From Zygnema cylindricum (taxonomy: Eukaryota > Streptophyta > Zygnematophyceae > Zygnematales > Zygnemataceae): a DNA stretch of 64,000 nucleotides. A program made the position numbers and the translations under genes. The DNA lies in NCBI GenBank assembly GCA_037447655.1, contig JBBHKE010001760.1, positions 1 to 64,000 on the forward strand, in the 5' to 3' direction. The notes beneath the pieces were generated by a model. That model saw only the letters and a list, made by a program, of their open reading frames with translations. It had not been told where the DNA came from and did no database searches. This document shows positions 10,901 to 22,033 of the stretch, in pieces; the stretch's first letter is position 1, and each line of letters starts with the position of its first letter.

Positions 10901-11886
10901 TGTTGAAATTAAATAGATTTTTAGAGTATTTTCTAGGTATAAATATGTTAGTATAAATTGAAAAGAAAAGGGCGGATAACCTGCCTCCACCTCCAGCCTC
11001 TAGCCCCCATACTTGTTGTAGTCACTGAAAGATAGAGAGAGTGGTTTAGCCATGGCTGCCTTAGTTCAGCAAAAAGGACTAAAGAGTGACTAATGTCACT
11101 TTGAACAAAGGGTTGAGTCCGGCTCGACTCAACCTCCGACCGGTAGAGTACGGCGTAGCCTGTAGCTCTAACCAGTCTGTCGTAGAAGTCCATTAAGTTA
11201 CATAGGATTTGAATTATATTTAATGTTATATGTAGTTTTGTAACCAATTCACCAAAATGTAAACAAAGGAACAAAGAAACAATTAAAGTTTCAATGGGAA
11301 CGTCATTTCGCACGAAACAAATGAATCAGACATTTGTTTCGACGACCAACATTCAATGTCGGATTTAATCCGACGGCATATATCTCTGCTGGGATCCCAA
11401 AATGGTCTCTTTGGCGTTAGTGGACATGGCGTGACCTGGCGCCACGTGGAGGGATAACATTTGGTCCTAGGAATTCCGAGGAATGTATAGACGAGTGGAA
11501 AGTTGACAAGCGTCCACTCGGTGGCCTTGTCGTACACATGTCGTATAAAAAGGACATCGGCCGTAGTACCTTTCTGTACGGTACAGTTATTTCATTGGTT
11601 CGTACTGCATTAGAAAGAGATTATGCGAGGGATTAAAACTTAGCATCTTTTTAGACAATCACCTCTCTATTTGAGAGTTTTTGCCACCGCTTAACTTATC
11701 GGCTGGTTGGCCATTTTCAGTGATTTTTTTTGCCACAAACTTAGGGGAGTCCACGCTACACAGAGGTGTTGTCAAACCGTCAATTTGTCTACTTGGGAAG
11801 TAGTGGTTATGGCTGAAAGTGGGTTAGTTAAAAACTATCTAGAGGCTTCCTGAATTGTGTAGTCCAATGGAGGACACACAATTCCA
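10901..11886 (+). repeat. LTR, family B (plus orientation)
   Basis: Begins TGTTGAAATTAAATAG and ends AATTCCA. It matches 28673-29679 in the same orientation and 13911-14885 in inverted orientation, with shared blocks such as 'tagtcactgaaagatagagagag' and 'gaggcttcctg'. No PBS of either type used elsewhere in the window is visible after it. Confidence 0.75.
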
Positions 11887-13915
11887 TCAAGGAGAAGACT
11901 TGGCTCACTGAAAATTTGTGGCAATAATGGGTTGTCCGGAGGATCTTTTCTTCGAAAAGAGTTGCAAATGTCTTCCATAAGGTCGATACTGGAAAATGCA
12001 GGTAGAGCGGAAGCTACATGTGCCATAGTGGGCAAGGGTTTGCGGGTAGAGATAAGAGGAAGGCAGATTTTGTGTTCCGGAAAGTTAGAGGGACGGTAGG
12101 AGAAGGTATGATCATGTATATCTACTCTTCCACCGATTCGAAATAAAACAACCTGTCCCACTAAGCATTCGTAATCATTGTATTTGGTGACCAATGCTCG
12201 GACACAAATTCCCACGGACTTGCTCTCAGTTCCATTTTGGAATCGAAAGACGAGCGGGTCCTTGGTGATTCCAAGCACCGACTTTGTGGTATCGGCTGAA
12301 TTAAGAAGCCGAGTAGCCATGGCTTGGAGCTTGTATGCGGCCAGACCAAGCTTAAGCGCAAATCCGGATCCGATGATCACGGGTTTAGCTCCGGTGTCCA
12401 TGAGAGGGAGAGAAGGAGCAGCACCATTAACGGAAAAGGACTTTTGAGAGATGTCCAAGAAACTAATATGAGGGTCAAGGTTACGACGCTCATCCGCGGT
12501 AATAGGCTGAATAACCAAAAGACTACGGTTCAGCTGCAACGCCCTAAAAGCGGCGGCTGCAACGACTTCGTTAACTAGAGGAGAGGCTTTGGGAACCTCG
12601 TTAACAAGAGGGGAGGCTTGATTATCATCTATCATGACTGAAAGGATGCTTAGCCGTTCTTTAAATCGAGGCGCATCATGGATGGTGGCATCGAGGATGG
12701 TGAGCGCTTCAACCGCAATGGAGGAAGTTGTGTCTGGTAGAGGAGAAAAAGATTTTTTTTCAAACGAGAGTGGAATACGGGAATTCTATAATTTACCGTC
12801 ACGATTGTGATCAGGCAAGCCCATATCAAAAGTAGCTGCCCATTGTTGGACAGTATAATCTCGCAGGATTCGGCCAACTAACGATGGCATGTGGATGACT
12901 GTCTTCACCATCCCCTTGAATTGGGGTTTCATCACGGCCATGAAGGCAGCAAATTGCTCCTTCATCATGGCGGCCATCATGACTTGCAACACGGCCTTTT
13001 CCCTCTCTCGTCGATAGATCTTAGGCGGAGTCGCCTCTTTCTCGGTCTCCATATGAGGAGTGACCGGCTTTGCTGAACGAGCATGAATTCCCTCATTCTG
13101 AATCTGATTCTGATGCGAGAAATTGGGGTTTTTAACGTGGCAACGGTGGACATAATGTCCCCACAATTGGCAAAAAGTGCATGTGGCCGACTGATCTAGA
13201 CACACGCGGGCATCGTGCGCCGTGTTTCCACAACGGAAACGCAATCCGTCTCCGAAATTAAATGGTCGGTTTCCCATGGCCGGCGTCTTTTGAGGCCTAT
13301 TAGGAGGCCACGGGTTCCTCGGAGGTGGTGGGGATTGGTCAAATTGCTCCTCTTGAGATTTGGGTTTTTCATGAGCATCCCACCACGCCAATTGCATCTC
13401 ATACTTAAGTGCGTATTCCGCCGCTTGCTCAAAGGTAAATTTCAGTTCATATAATTGACTAAGACGAGTCTAAATGATTATTTTCGATTGAGGAGGAAAC
13501 TGTCCCACAAATATTTGGACAGCCTCCGCATCAGACATAAGGTGCGACAAAGTTTCTCAAAGGGTTTCCATTCGAGCTCGCAAGGCTGGGGCAGTCTCAC
13601 CTGACTTATGTTTGAAGTTCATAAACTCTTTCATTTGATCCGGATTTTGCATCGGATATTCCTCTTGAATGAGATCGAACATGACCAATAGCAAGTCATG
13701 TAAAAGAATTGTTCCCCGCGATCTACATGGGAACGCCGCTGGGGCAACCACGGCATACAGATGGGGAATCTCGGGACAGCTCGAAATAGCTCATCCCCAT
13801 TAATATCTAATACTGCTGGGACAGCCGCCTTGTAGATTTCTACCCGGCCAATGACCTCAGGTACTCTACCAAACGGGAAGCATACTGTCATAGCCAGAAT
13901 GGTATCATATTGCAA
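11835..13915 (-). pseudogene. gag and aspartic protease fragment between inverted LTRs
   Basis: Minus-strand frames, in order: a gag-like start (13915-13631, QYDTILAM...), a capsid-type segment (13751-13557, QMKEFMNFKHKSGE), a nucleocapsid region with two CCHC-like clusters (13397-12786, ending in CTFCQLWGHYVHRC), and a protease-like frame (12635-11835) whose LMDTGAKPVIIG resembles a retropepsin D-T-G-A active site. Frameshifts separate the parts. The gag style looks more like Ty3/gypsy or another gag-protease element than the copia gag elsewhere here. The last frame reads into the antisense of the left LTR and stops there. No RT or integrase is present. Confidence 0.6.
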
Positions 13916-14885
13916 TTTGTGTCCTCCATTGGACTACAGAATTCAAGAAGCCTCTAGATAGTTGTTAACTAACCCACTTTCAATGGCAGCTATAGCTGCC
14001 CAAGAAAACAAGTTGACAATCTGACTGTACCTATGTGCAGCTTGGACTCCGCTGAGTCTGTCGGAAAAATAATCTCTGAAAACGCACAACCAGGCGATTA
14101 GTTATGAGGTGGCACAGATGCCAAGTTTATACAAACTCTCAAAGGGAGAGAGATCACTACCTACCAAATTCTCTAAGTCCTAAACCCCTCTCACAGCCCC
14201 TATCTATTGACGTACGAACCAATTAAATAAGTGAAGGGTACAGAAAGGTACTACGACCGATGTACTTTCTGTACGGCCTGTGTACGGCAAGGCCATTGAG
14301 TAGACGCGTGTCCACTTTTAACTCGTCCATATGTTCATCGGAATTCCTGCGACCAAATGTTATCCCTCCACGTGGCGCAACGTCATGCCACGTCGTAAAC
14401 GCCAAAGTGACCATTCCGCGATCTTGGCAGTGAATGTCGACTGTCGAAACAAATGTCCGATTCATTTGTTTGGTGCGAGATAATGTTCGCACTATATAAC
14501 ACTTGGTTCTATGTATTTTCGTTCGTCATTCCGTTAATCGAATTCATGGTCTTAACATTGTTTAAATAATTATCAAACCTAATGAATCCTAACAGACTTC
14601 TACGACAGACTAGATAAAGCTAACGACTACGCCGCGCTTTGCCAGTCAGAGGTTTGAGTCTTGCCGGACTCAACGTTTTGTTGAGAGTGACATAAGTCAT
14701 TTTTTAGTCATGCCTGCAGAGCTAAGACAACCATGGCTCAACCACCCTCTCTATCCCTCAGTGAATACAACAACTATGGTGGGTAGAGAGAGGAGGTGGA
14801 GGCAGGCTATCTGCCTTTTTCTTTTTATATTTATACGGAACTACTTAGACCTAGAAAATACCATAAAAATCTAATAATTTCAACA
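13911..14885 (-). repeat. LTR, family B (minus orientation)
   Basis: On the minus strand it begins TGTTGAAATTATTAG at 14885 and ends AATTGCA at 13911. It lies upstream of the minus-strand gag frame and so is placed like a 5' LTR, but its partner at 10901-11886 points the other way. The sequences outside the pair (acact on the left, catac on the right) do not form a target duplication. Confidence 0.7.
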
Positions 14886-16170
14886 CATACTTGCAAGTGT
14901 AGAGGGTGAGGGTCGAACCACGGAGGTATCAACCAAGAAGAGAGAAGGCTACCCGAAGGTCGAACCTGTCTCGGTAACGGAATGCTATTTCTCTCATTTT
15001 TGTGTCATATAACATGTGGAAATGAGATAAAGACATAGTGTCCTTTAGACCGGAAAAGCAAAATTTCATCTTCCCCATGGATCCCTCCGAGGAGGAAGCC
15101 ATGTCGTCAAGAAGTAAAGGAATCGGTCGGGACGAATTTGGACAGGCCGGGAATTGGAAAGTGAGAGGATGGGAAACGATCTCCCCCGAAAATTCTTCTT
15201 CACTTCTATCTAGCAATGACCTAGAGGAAACCGAGGACAATGACAAGGTTGTGGTCAATACTGACCAAACTAATGGAGATTTAGAGGGCGCAACTAAAAC
15301 TGGTGCGTCCGTAGACTCGGAGAAACTAGAAAGCTCTAACTACGGTGGACGGAAAACTATGCCGCTGCGAGTAGATCCGGATTGATAACGTAAGCTATCC
15401 CAATCCTTGGGCATAAACGAAGAGAAAACCTTTGATTATGACTATAAATTTTGGGGCGGCTTAACCAAGGTGCGTCAAATGACAAACCAATCCACAGAAG
15501 ACAAATCAACACACAAAGTCTCTAGCAAGACCCGGTGGTCATATCTAGCAAAAAACCGTATTACCATAACCTTATACCCTACAAACAAGTGGGCAAGGCC
15601 GAAGAGCCAGTTCTATAAAGGCAAAAAAATTGATATCCAAGCACCCACAGGTGTAGATCTAGAGCAACACAACAAGAGAAACATTTATCCAGGGCCACCA
15701 ACGACCAGAACTAAGCAATAAAACCCACTCTAGGCAACAACAAGAAGTGCAAGGCCACTCACGACTAGGTTACAAGCAACGAAAGCCCGAAAATGCGGAT
15801 GCTCAATACAATTGGGTTTAATGGGACCCAATCCACGCACGAAACCCTCTAAACAGTCAACCAGCTATCCTAACACGGGCTTGCACCCGCATGGCATTGT
15901 AATTCTTACACAGAACCTTTAATAATCTTGTGATTGTCAAAGGTGAACCGCAGCTGTTCGCTACAGCTAGGGCTTTGCAGAGCCTCAAAGGGTGAATCCG
16001 CTCCGCAATCCACTCCCAAAATTTCCTTTAAAACGGGTTTCCTCCCAGTGTCCTCCAGGCCGCGCGGGCCCTCACCTCGTGAATGTCCACACCCTAAAGA
16101 AGAGGAAAAAAATATGGAACAAAGAAAAGAAAGGCAAATAAACTTGGAAGGGAGGTAGGATTAGGGAAAA
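14886..16170 (+). pseudogene. Unrecognised decayed coding region
   Basis: A frame open from 15038 to 15385 (starting MSFRPEKQNF, acidic and Ser-rich) continues in the same frame after TGA TAA from about 15392 to 15721. I recognise no domain. Acidic, low-complexity composition and surrounding retroelements suggest the remains of another element's gag or spacer, but this is a guess. Nothing else is supported up to 16170. Confidence 0.25.
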
Positions 16171-16179
16171 AGGTTTCAC

Positions 16180-16352
16180 AAACCCTAATTCTACGTTGCA
16201 AAAACAAAGAATCTGCGACCAAAAGACAGTAATATGCTGAACTAGGGTTAAGAATCCCAAAAAATAACCCTAAATCCGTACAAACCCTAAATCTGCAGCC
16301 CAAACCCTAAATCTGCGGCCAAACCCTAATTCCGCAGATTAACCCTAAAATT
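16180..16352. repeat. Interspersed telomere-type motifs (AAACCCTA)
   Basis: Several AACCCTAA/AAACCCTAAA motifs lie within about 170 bp. In the second half (16262-16350) they form a 19-20 bp tandem array, AAACCCTAAATCTGCGGCC, with three to four units. The core is the plant telomere repeat, but the unit is longer than seven bases, so this is a telo-box satellite rather than a simple telomere tract. Confidence 0.7.
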
Positions 16353-17556
16353 TGACTCAAAGTCAGACATAAATCTGCAGCTCAGAAATAGAGTGGCAAC
16401 AAAATAGGAGACAAAGATTGTAAGCAAGAAAGAAGAAACAAAAACAAAAACAAAATGTGTGTGTTTTTTTTTATGAAGTAAAATTTATAAATTTAATTAT
16501 TTTTATAATATTTTTTTTCAAGGCAAAACTGAAAGCGAAAGCAAAAATGGAGAGAAAATAGGAGGGAAACTCGTAGAATGATAAAGCCGGATCAAAAAGG
16601 AAAAAACCAAATCAAAAATAGGTGGAAGAAAATTTAGAAATGAAAAGATAGATTTTACATTGAAAAAAATGTTTTTTTACATTTTTTTTTCCTTTAGATA
16701 TTTGTTCTCCTACCAAACTGAGAAGTAAAACTGAAAATGAAAAGTTAATTGGAAAGAAAATAGAAAGACCTTCCCAAGAAACAAAACTGAAAATGAAAGG
16801 TGATTTATTTTTTTATAAAATAAATTTTATATTTTTTAATAATATATTTTTATAAAAATAGACTTTTTAGAAAAGTTTTTTCGGACAAGAATACTAAGCC
16901 ACGAGGTAGCCACTAGGCTCTCGAGTCTTCAACGTATTCTTTACAAGAATTATCTCAAAAGAAAGAAACGAAGCAAAATAAACACTTCCAACCAAACCAA
17001 GAAAATCGGATTCGGTCAAAAAGGCACTTTTCCAAACAACCGAAATGCCACACAAACAAATACACTCAAACAAACCCTTCAGCTGTCTAGAGAACGGTGC
17101 ATCCCAATACAAGATGCCACACCTCACGCCTCCACTCCACTAATTGCCGAAAAGACAAATTTGGAGGGAAACCTTCCAGACTTGGCTAAAGCCTTGTGGA
17201 TTAAAAACGAGGCACAACACAAGGAGAGAATAATCCGTACACTAACTAGCATCTATCACTAGCTAACAAGAGGATAAAGAACTAATAGGCAATCGGTAGC
17301 AAGGAGGAAGCAAGTAAACTGCTCCGCTGCCAAGAGAAAATTCTTGTCCGAAAACTAAAATTCTCAAAGTCTGAGAACTAGCCTAAGTAGGAGCTACGCT
17401 AGGCCTAAGCAAAACTAGCTTACGTCTAGCCTACTTTACATGCATAAAACTAACTAAGATGTTGGCCAATAGGCGGCCAACATCGTCTACCGTACGCCTA
17501 ACAAAATCCACCGTCCGCGGGTAAAAACCATCCCTAACTACATGAACGCATAAACC
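16353..17556. other. AT-rich intergenic DNA and old LTR-like sequence
   Basis: 16400-16880 is A/T-rich with homopolymer runs and no open frame worth calling. 17380-17556 resembles 180-360 and appears to be the left part of an old repeat into which the element at 17557-22028 inserted. No gene is supported. Confidence 0.4.
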
Positions 17557-18535
17557 TGTTGTCCATAGCCTTTTTCAGCCATGGATTACTCACGGAAACA
17601 CCCACAGACTACCTCAAAAACAGCTGTGTTTCAGACGACACAGATTACTCCACAATGAACAAAATGATCTCAAACTGCACCAATATGCAGTATACCATAT
17701 ACACTGTAAACTCCCAAAGTTACAGCCAAATCCACCAAGGCATCTAGAAGATATAAGCTTCAGAGTTTCCCAAATGTAGTTGACAACTTCACAAACTAAC
17801 CACTTAGACTGTTCACAGAATCTTACAGAGATACTGGAACACAATGAAACTTCACACACATATATATTATATATCATAGAATAACTCCACAAAGTTTCAT
17901 ATGAAAGCACTAATCAGAGTGATCACACCAACAGGTCAAAGATGCAGAAAACAGTTTGCCATTGCTTTGATTAACTTGACTGCGATACATAAAATAATCT
18001 AAGTCCTGCAAGTTATACTAAGAGTACGGAGGCATACCAGCCGTACTGTATCTACTCTAATAAACTTTTTAGTCAAAAGGACAAACCTATGTTGTACATA
18101 ATATATACACCGTACTCTTCGTATGTCAGAAACCAAGCTACCACTACCGTACAATCATCATTACTCGAGATCTATCCTAGTCATATTATCCGCAGCTGCG
18201 CTAGCTGCGCTGGTTGCGCTGGTTGCGCTGGCTGCGCTTGTCCGTACGGATCATGCAAATAGCCGCAGCTACGTTGACTTAACTGCGTCGCAGCTCCGCA
18301 GTACTGGCGGCGCCTATTCCAACATTCCATTTATTTTACATCGGATCGCTTCGCGATCCGCCGTCCATTTGTCACAGCTTGTTCACACCACTCAATGAGT
18401 ATTTTACATCACTTTAATTATATCAATCCGTTCGCTCCCCCAATCTGTGAATCTATTCAAACCTCCATATTAAATTCAATTAGCAGTTACGGGCAAACTG
18501 TCTCGTACGCACGAAACTGACTTTTCAAAACAACA
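17557..18535 (-). repeat. 3' LTR of element C
   Basis: 979 bp. On the minus strand it begins TGTTGTTTTGAAAAG at 18535 and ends GGACAACA at 17557. It contains a run of GCTGCGCTGG-like decamers (about 18190-18240) with fewer units than the 5' LTR. Confidence 0.88.
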
Positions 18536-19580
18536 CTCTCCCGAAAATTTAGTTTCGTGCACCCAAAAAATATGCAGCGTGTACTGCTATGCTGCTACGC
18601 TGCGCTAGTGTGACATCGCAGCGCAGTATGAATACAAAGTGCAGCGTGTACTGCTATGCTGCTACGCTGCGCTAGTTTGACATCGCAGTCCTAGCTGCTG
18701 CTCTTTTTCGCCTTTAACTTCCTCCTCATAGCCTCATCTACTGAGACTAAAGCTTTTAAACTCTACACTCCCCTAAAGCTTTAGACTCATTAGTCCATAC
18801 TGTATGCAAATATTTCCACTCTAATGGATAAACGAAAGAATAAAAAAAAAATTTTAAAAATTCAAATTTTTGTATCAACCTCCACTGTTCATCATACAAA
18901 GATTTTAGCAAAAACAACACATTACCACTGCTTTGCCGACGTCGCCATTGCTCTTGCTGCCTTCTGCCAATTCCCATTCGCCTTTTTGAAAACTGCCACC
19001 TTGCAAATAGTGTCCTGTAATTGCTCCCCTTACGCCATAAATGCAAAACTGTCCCTTCACTATGGTAATAACACCTCTCCAGTAAATCCGTATTTCCACT
19101 TGTCTTCGTCACTTAGCCATGTTATTAAATTTGCCGAAAATCAACCACTTACACACTTTTATCGAACAGTTGTTGCACATTCTCTCTGGTTAAATACTTG
19201 TACGCCATCCACTTCCTTAGATGTATGTTACTGACGCTACTACACCAAATTCTCATGAAATTTCCTGTAAAATCATTCAAGTCTTCCCATTTTCCCGTTA
19301 CAATTCCCCTCACTGTTTCCGGTTGTGTTCTTCGGTGTGATCGATTTCGTAACATGCTTGTTCTCCAACTATTTTTCCGCAATCTATCTCTCTTTCTTGG
19401 TTTTTTATGACTATCTGATTTGTTCAAAAAATTTCCATGGTTTCCCTTCCCTCTTCCTCTATATAGTGTAGTTTTTCTTACTGATTTTTGGTTTCTTTTC
19501 ATAGATATGGAACTTCTCTGAAGTGTATATATATTCAATATTTTCCGTCTGGCCTTCTTTTCAGTTAGCTGCACTTTCCT
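18536..19580 (-). pseudogene. 3' interior of element C, unrecognised
   Basis: Two basic, Arg/Lys-rich minus-strand frames (19574-19149 and 19112-18756) follow the gag frame. I see no enzyme motif. A short alternative frame near 18950-19090 has Gly-rich text faintly like the end of an RNase H domain, too weak to call. Near 18560-18690 a GC-rich segment containing 'gtgtactgctatgctgctacgctgcgct' type text is repeated twice about 75 bp apart. Confidence 0.35.
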
Positions 19581-21035
19581 CTACCTACGATTCTTTTTTA
19601 AGTTATGACTTTTTTGGCTCTCATGAACTATCTTCCTTAGCCTTATTTTCTGAACACTCTTCCTCGGTTTTTCCTGGATTTCAATAATTTTTAAACCCAC
19701 AGTGTTTTCCACTTCCGATGTTAATTCCCTTTTTTGTGTCAATTCACACTTTCCTATCTGATCATTTACTTCTTCTCTTTCTCTAAGTTCTGTTTGTATT
19801 TTAGTGTTATCTTTTTCTAAGAAATATTCTTCAATCAATTTTAAGTTTACTTTTTTAACTCCCCTTACTTCATGAATCTCTTCTCCCTCTATGCTATTCT
19901 CATACACCAGTTTATCACAATAAGAAGTCACACAACCCGAGTCTTTTTCACACTCGTCTGTTTCCTTACTGTTTTCGGTGATAATAATTTTTCCAGTTTC
20001 TTCCGCTTCCATGTGCCTTTCACTTCTATCGACTTCTCGTATTCTAGTTGCCCCTTCCTTTAGTAAGTTTATGTAACCCACCAATCTGTCATAAGACATA
20101 TTGAAAGTAATCGGATCCTTTTCTGTCACCTCTTTCTCCTCATTCCGAACAACACAAAAGATCGGTAAATAAATAAATTCGTCAACACATGGTGCATGCC
20201 TTTTGTCATCTGTCGAGTCTTGTCCTTCACTCACAAAAGCACTTGATTCCTTTTTTGTTGGGGTACGAACTAGGTTGTTGTCCCATCCATCTCTGAAATT
20301 TCCTGTAACACATGCACTTTTATACGATGGACATACCCTGAAAGTATGTCCTAAATCAATACAGTAAAAACAATTCTTTGGTCGATCTCCGAACTCACTA
20401 TTACTTTTAAATTTCTGAAACTGAGACTTAGATTCCTTTATATTCCTTTCACTTGATAAGACCCTTCTATTATCCTCTTCATCTAAAATAACTCATCTAG
20501 CTACAATTACGCTCCAATCATTTTTATCAATTAAAATCAATCGATCTAGTGCACTCTTATATTCTTTAGGTAGACTTCTCATTAACAAGATAGCTTGTTG
20601 AGCATCTGTAAAGTTGCCTCCTGCCAAATCATTTTCTGCAAATAATACTTGTAAGTAAATACAGTGTTTCTCCATACTACCTCCTACATACTTGTGTTCA
20701 ACTATATTGGTAACACTACTAAGCCAATGATATAAAGAAGTCTTTGCATACATACTTTCTAAGCACTTCCATAATTCAGCTGCCTTTTTAACACTTATGT
20801 ATGACATTACTAAATCCGGAGTCAATGAGTTCTTAATAACCATTAGACACTCATGATTTTTTCTTTTCCATCCATTTGACGTTTCGACCAAGGTACCGTC
20901 CACCACGTCCATTAGTTCCATCATCTCGAAGTAGCTCTCAAGCGCACACTTCCAGTAGTGATATTTTGATCCATCAAATATAGGTAGCCATGGGTGTGGG
21001 CACATAACCTGTTGTCCATAGCCTTTTTCAGCCAT
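19581..21035 (-). CDS. gag polyprotein of element C with one in-frame TGA
   Basis: A single frame runs from the ATG at 21035 to 19581 (about 484 codons), interrupted only by TGA at 20490-20492. The first part (21035-20493) is a copia gag domain: LPIFDGSKYHYWK, then AELWKCLESMYAK and LMRSLPKEYKSAL, typical of DUF4219/UBN2. After the TGA the frame continues through a canonical CCHC knuckle (CFYCIDLGHTFRVC, near 20340-20390) to an acidic tail (20234-19581). The first nine codons lie inside the 5' LTR, before the PBS. Whether the TGA is a mutation or a programmed stop cannot be told from one copy. Confidence 0.75.
20994..21009 (-). promoter_or_regulatory. Primer-binding site of element C
   Basis: On the minus strand GGTTATGTGCCCACAC directly follows the LTR end CAACA. 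It differs slightly from the half-tRNA-Met site of elements A1 and A2 (GGTTATGGGCCCACC), pointing to the same priming mode. Confidence 0.65.
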
Positions 21036-22028
21036 GGATTACTCACGGAAACACCCACAAACTACCTCAAAAACAGTTGTGTTTCAGACAACACAGATTA
21101 CTCCACAATAAACAAAATGATCTCAAACTGCACCAATATGCAGTATACCATATACACTCTAAACTCCCAAAGTTACAGCCAAATCCACCAAGGCATCTAG
21201 AAGATATAAGCTTCAGAGTTTCCCAAATGTAGTTGACAGCTTCACAAACTAACCACTTAGACTGTTCACAGAATCTTACAGAGATACTGGAACACAATGA
21301 AACTTCACACACATATATATTCTATATCATAGAATAACTCCACAAAGTTTCATATGAAAGCACTAATCAGAGTGATCACACCAACAGGTCAAATATGCAG
21401 AAAACAGTCTGCCATTGCTTTGATTAACTTGACTGCGATACATAAAATAATCTAAGTCCTGCAAGTTATACTCAGAGTACGGAGGCATACCAGCCGTACT
21501 ATATCTACTCTAATAAACTATTTAGTCAAAAGGACAAACCTCTGTTGTACATAATTTTTACACCGTACTCTTCGTATGTCAGAAACCAAGCTACCACTAA
21601 GCAACTACTACGCTACCACTACCGTACAATCATCATTACTCGAGATCTATCCTAGTCATATTATCCGCAGCTGCGCTAGCTGCGCTGGCTGCGCTGGTTG
21701 CGCTGGCTGCGCTGGTTGCGCTGGCTGCGCTTGTCCGTACGGATCATACAAATAGCCGCAGCTACGTTGACTTAACTGCGTCGCAGCTCCGCAGTACTGG
21801 CGGCGCCTATTCCAACATTCTGTTTATTTTACATCGGATCGCTTCGCGATCCGCCGTCCATTTGTCACAGCTTGTTCACACCACTCAATGAGTATTTTAC
21901 GTCACTTTAATTATATCAATCCGTTCGCTCCCCCAATTCGTGAATCTATTCAAACCTCCATATTAAATCCAATTAGCAGTTACGGGCAAACTGTCTCGTA
22001 CGCACGAAACTGACTTTTCAAAACAACA
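21010..22028 (-). repeat. 5' LTR of element C
   Basis: 1019 bp, TGTTG...CAACA. It contains the gag start codon near its end (21033-21035), a GCTGCGCTGG array (21668-21728), and short AAGCTACCACTA-like repeats near 21590-21620. Confidence 0.88.
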
Positions 22029-22033
22029 AAACC

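Larger units (their letters stand above)
17557..22028 (-). mobile_element. Complete non-autonomous LTR element C (minus strand)
   Basis: 5' LTR 21010-22028, PBS 20994-21009, 3' LTR 17557-18535. The LTRs begin TGTTGTTTTG and end CAACA, and the 5-bp duplication AAACC lies at 17552-17556 and 22029-22033. A purine tract precedes the 3' LTR (cgggagag on the minus strand). The interior encodes a copia-type gag with a zinc knuckle and a long charged tail. No protease, integrase or RT motif is present, so it needs a helper. The two LTRs are closely similar, the 5' copy being about 40 bp longer through extra repeat units and a short insertion near 21600. Confidence 0.9.

Noticed and set aside
12161-13454. 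Overlapping plus-strand frames opposite the gag-protease fragment
   Set aside because: Shadows of the minus-strand frames that carry the CCHC and D-T-G-A motifs.
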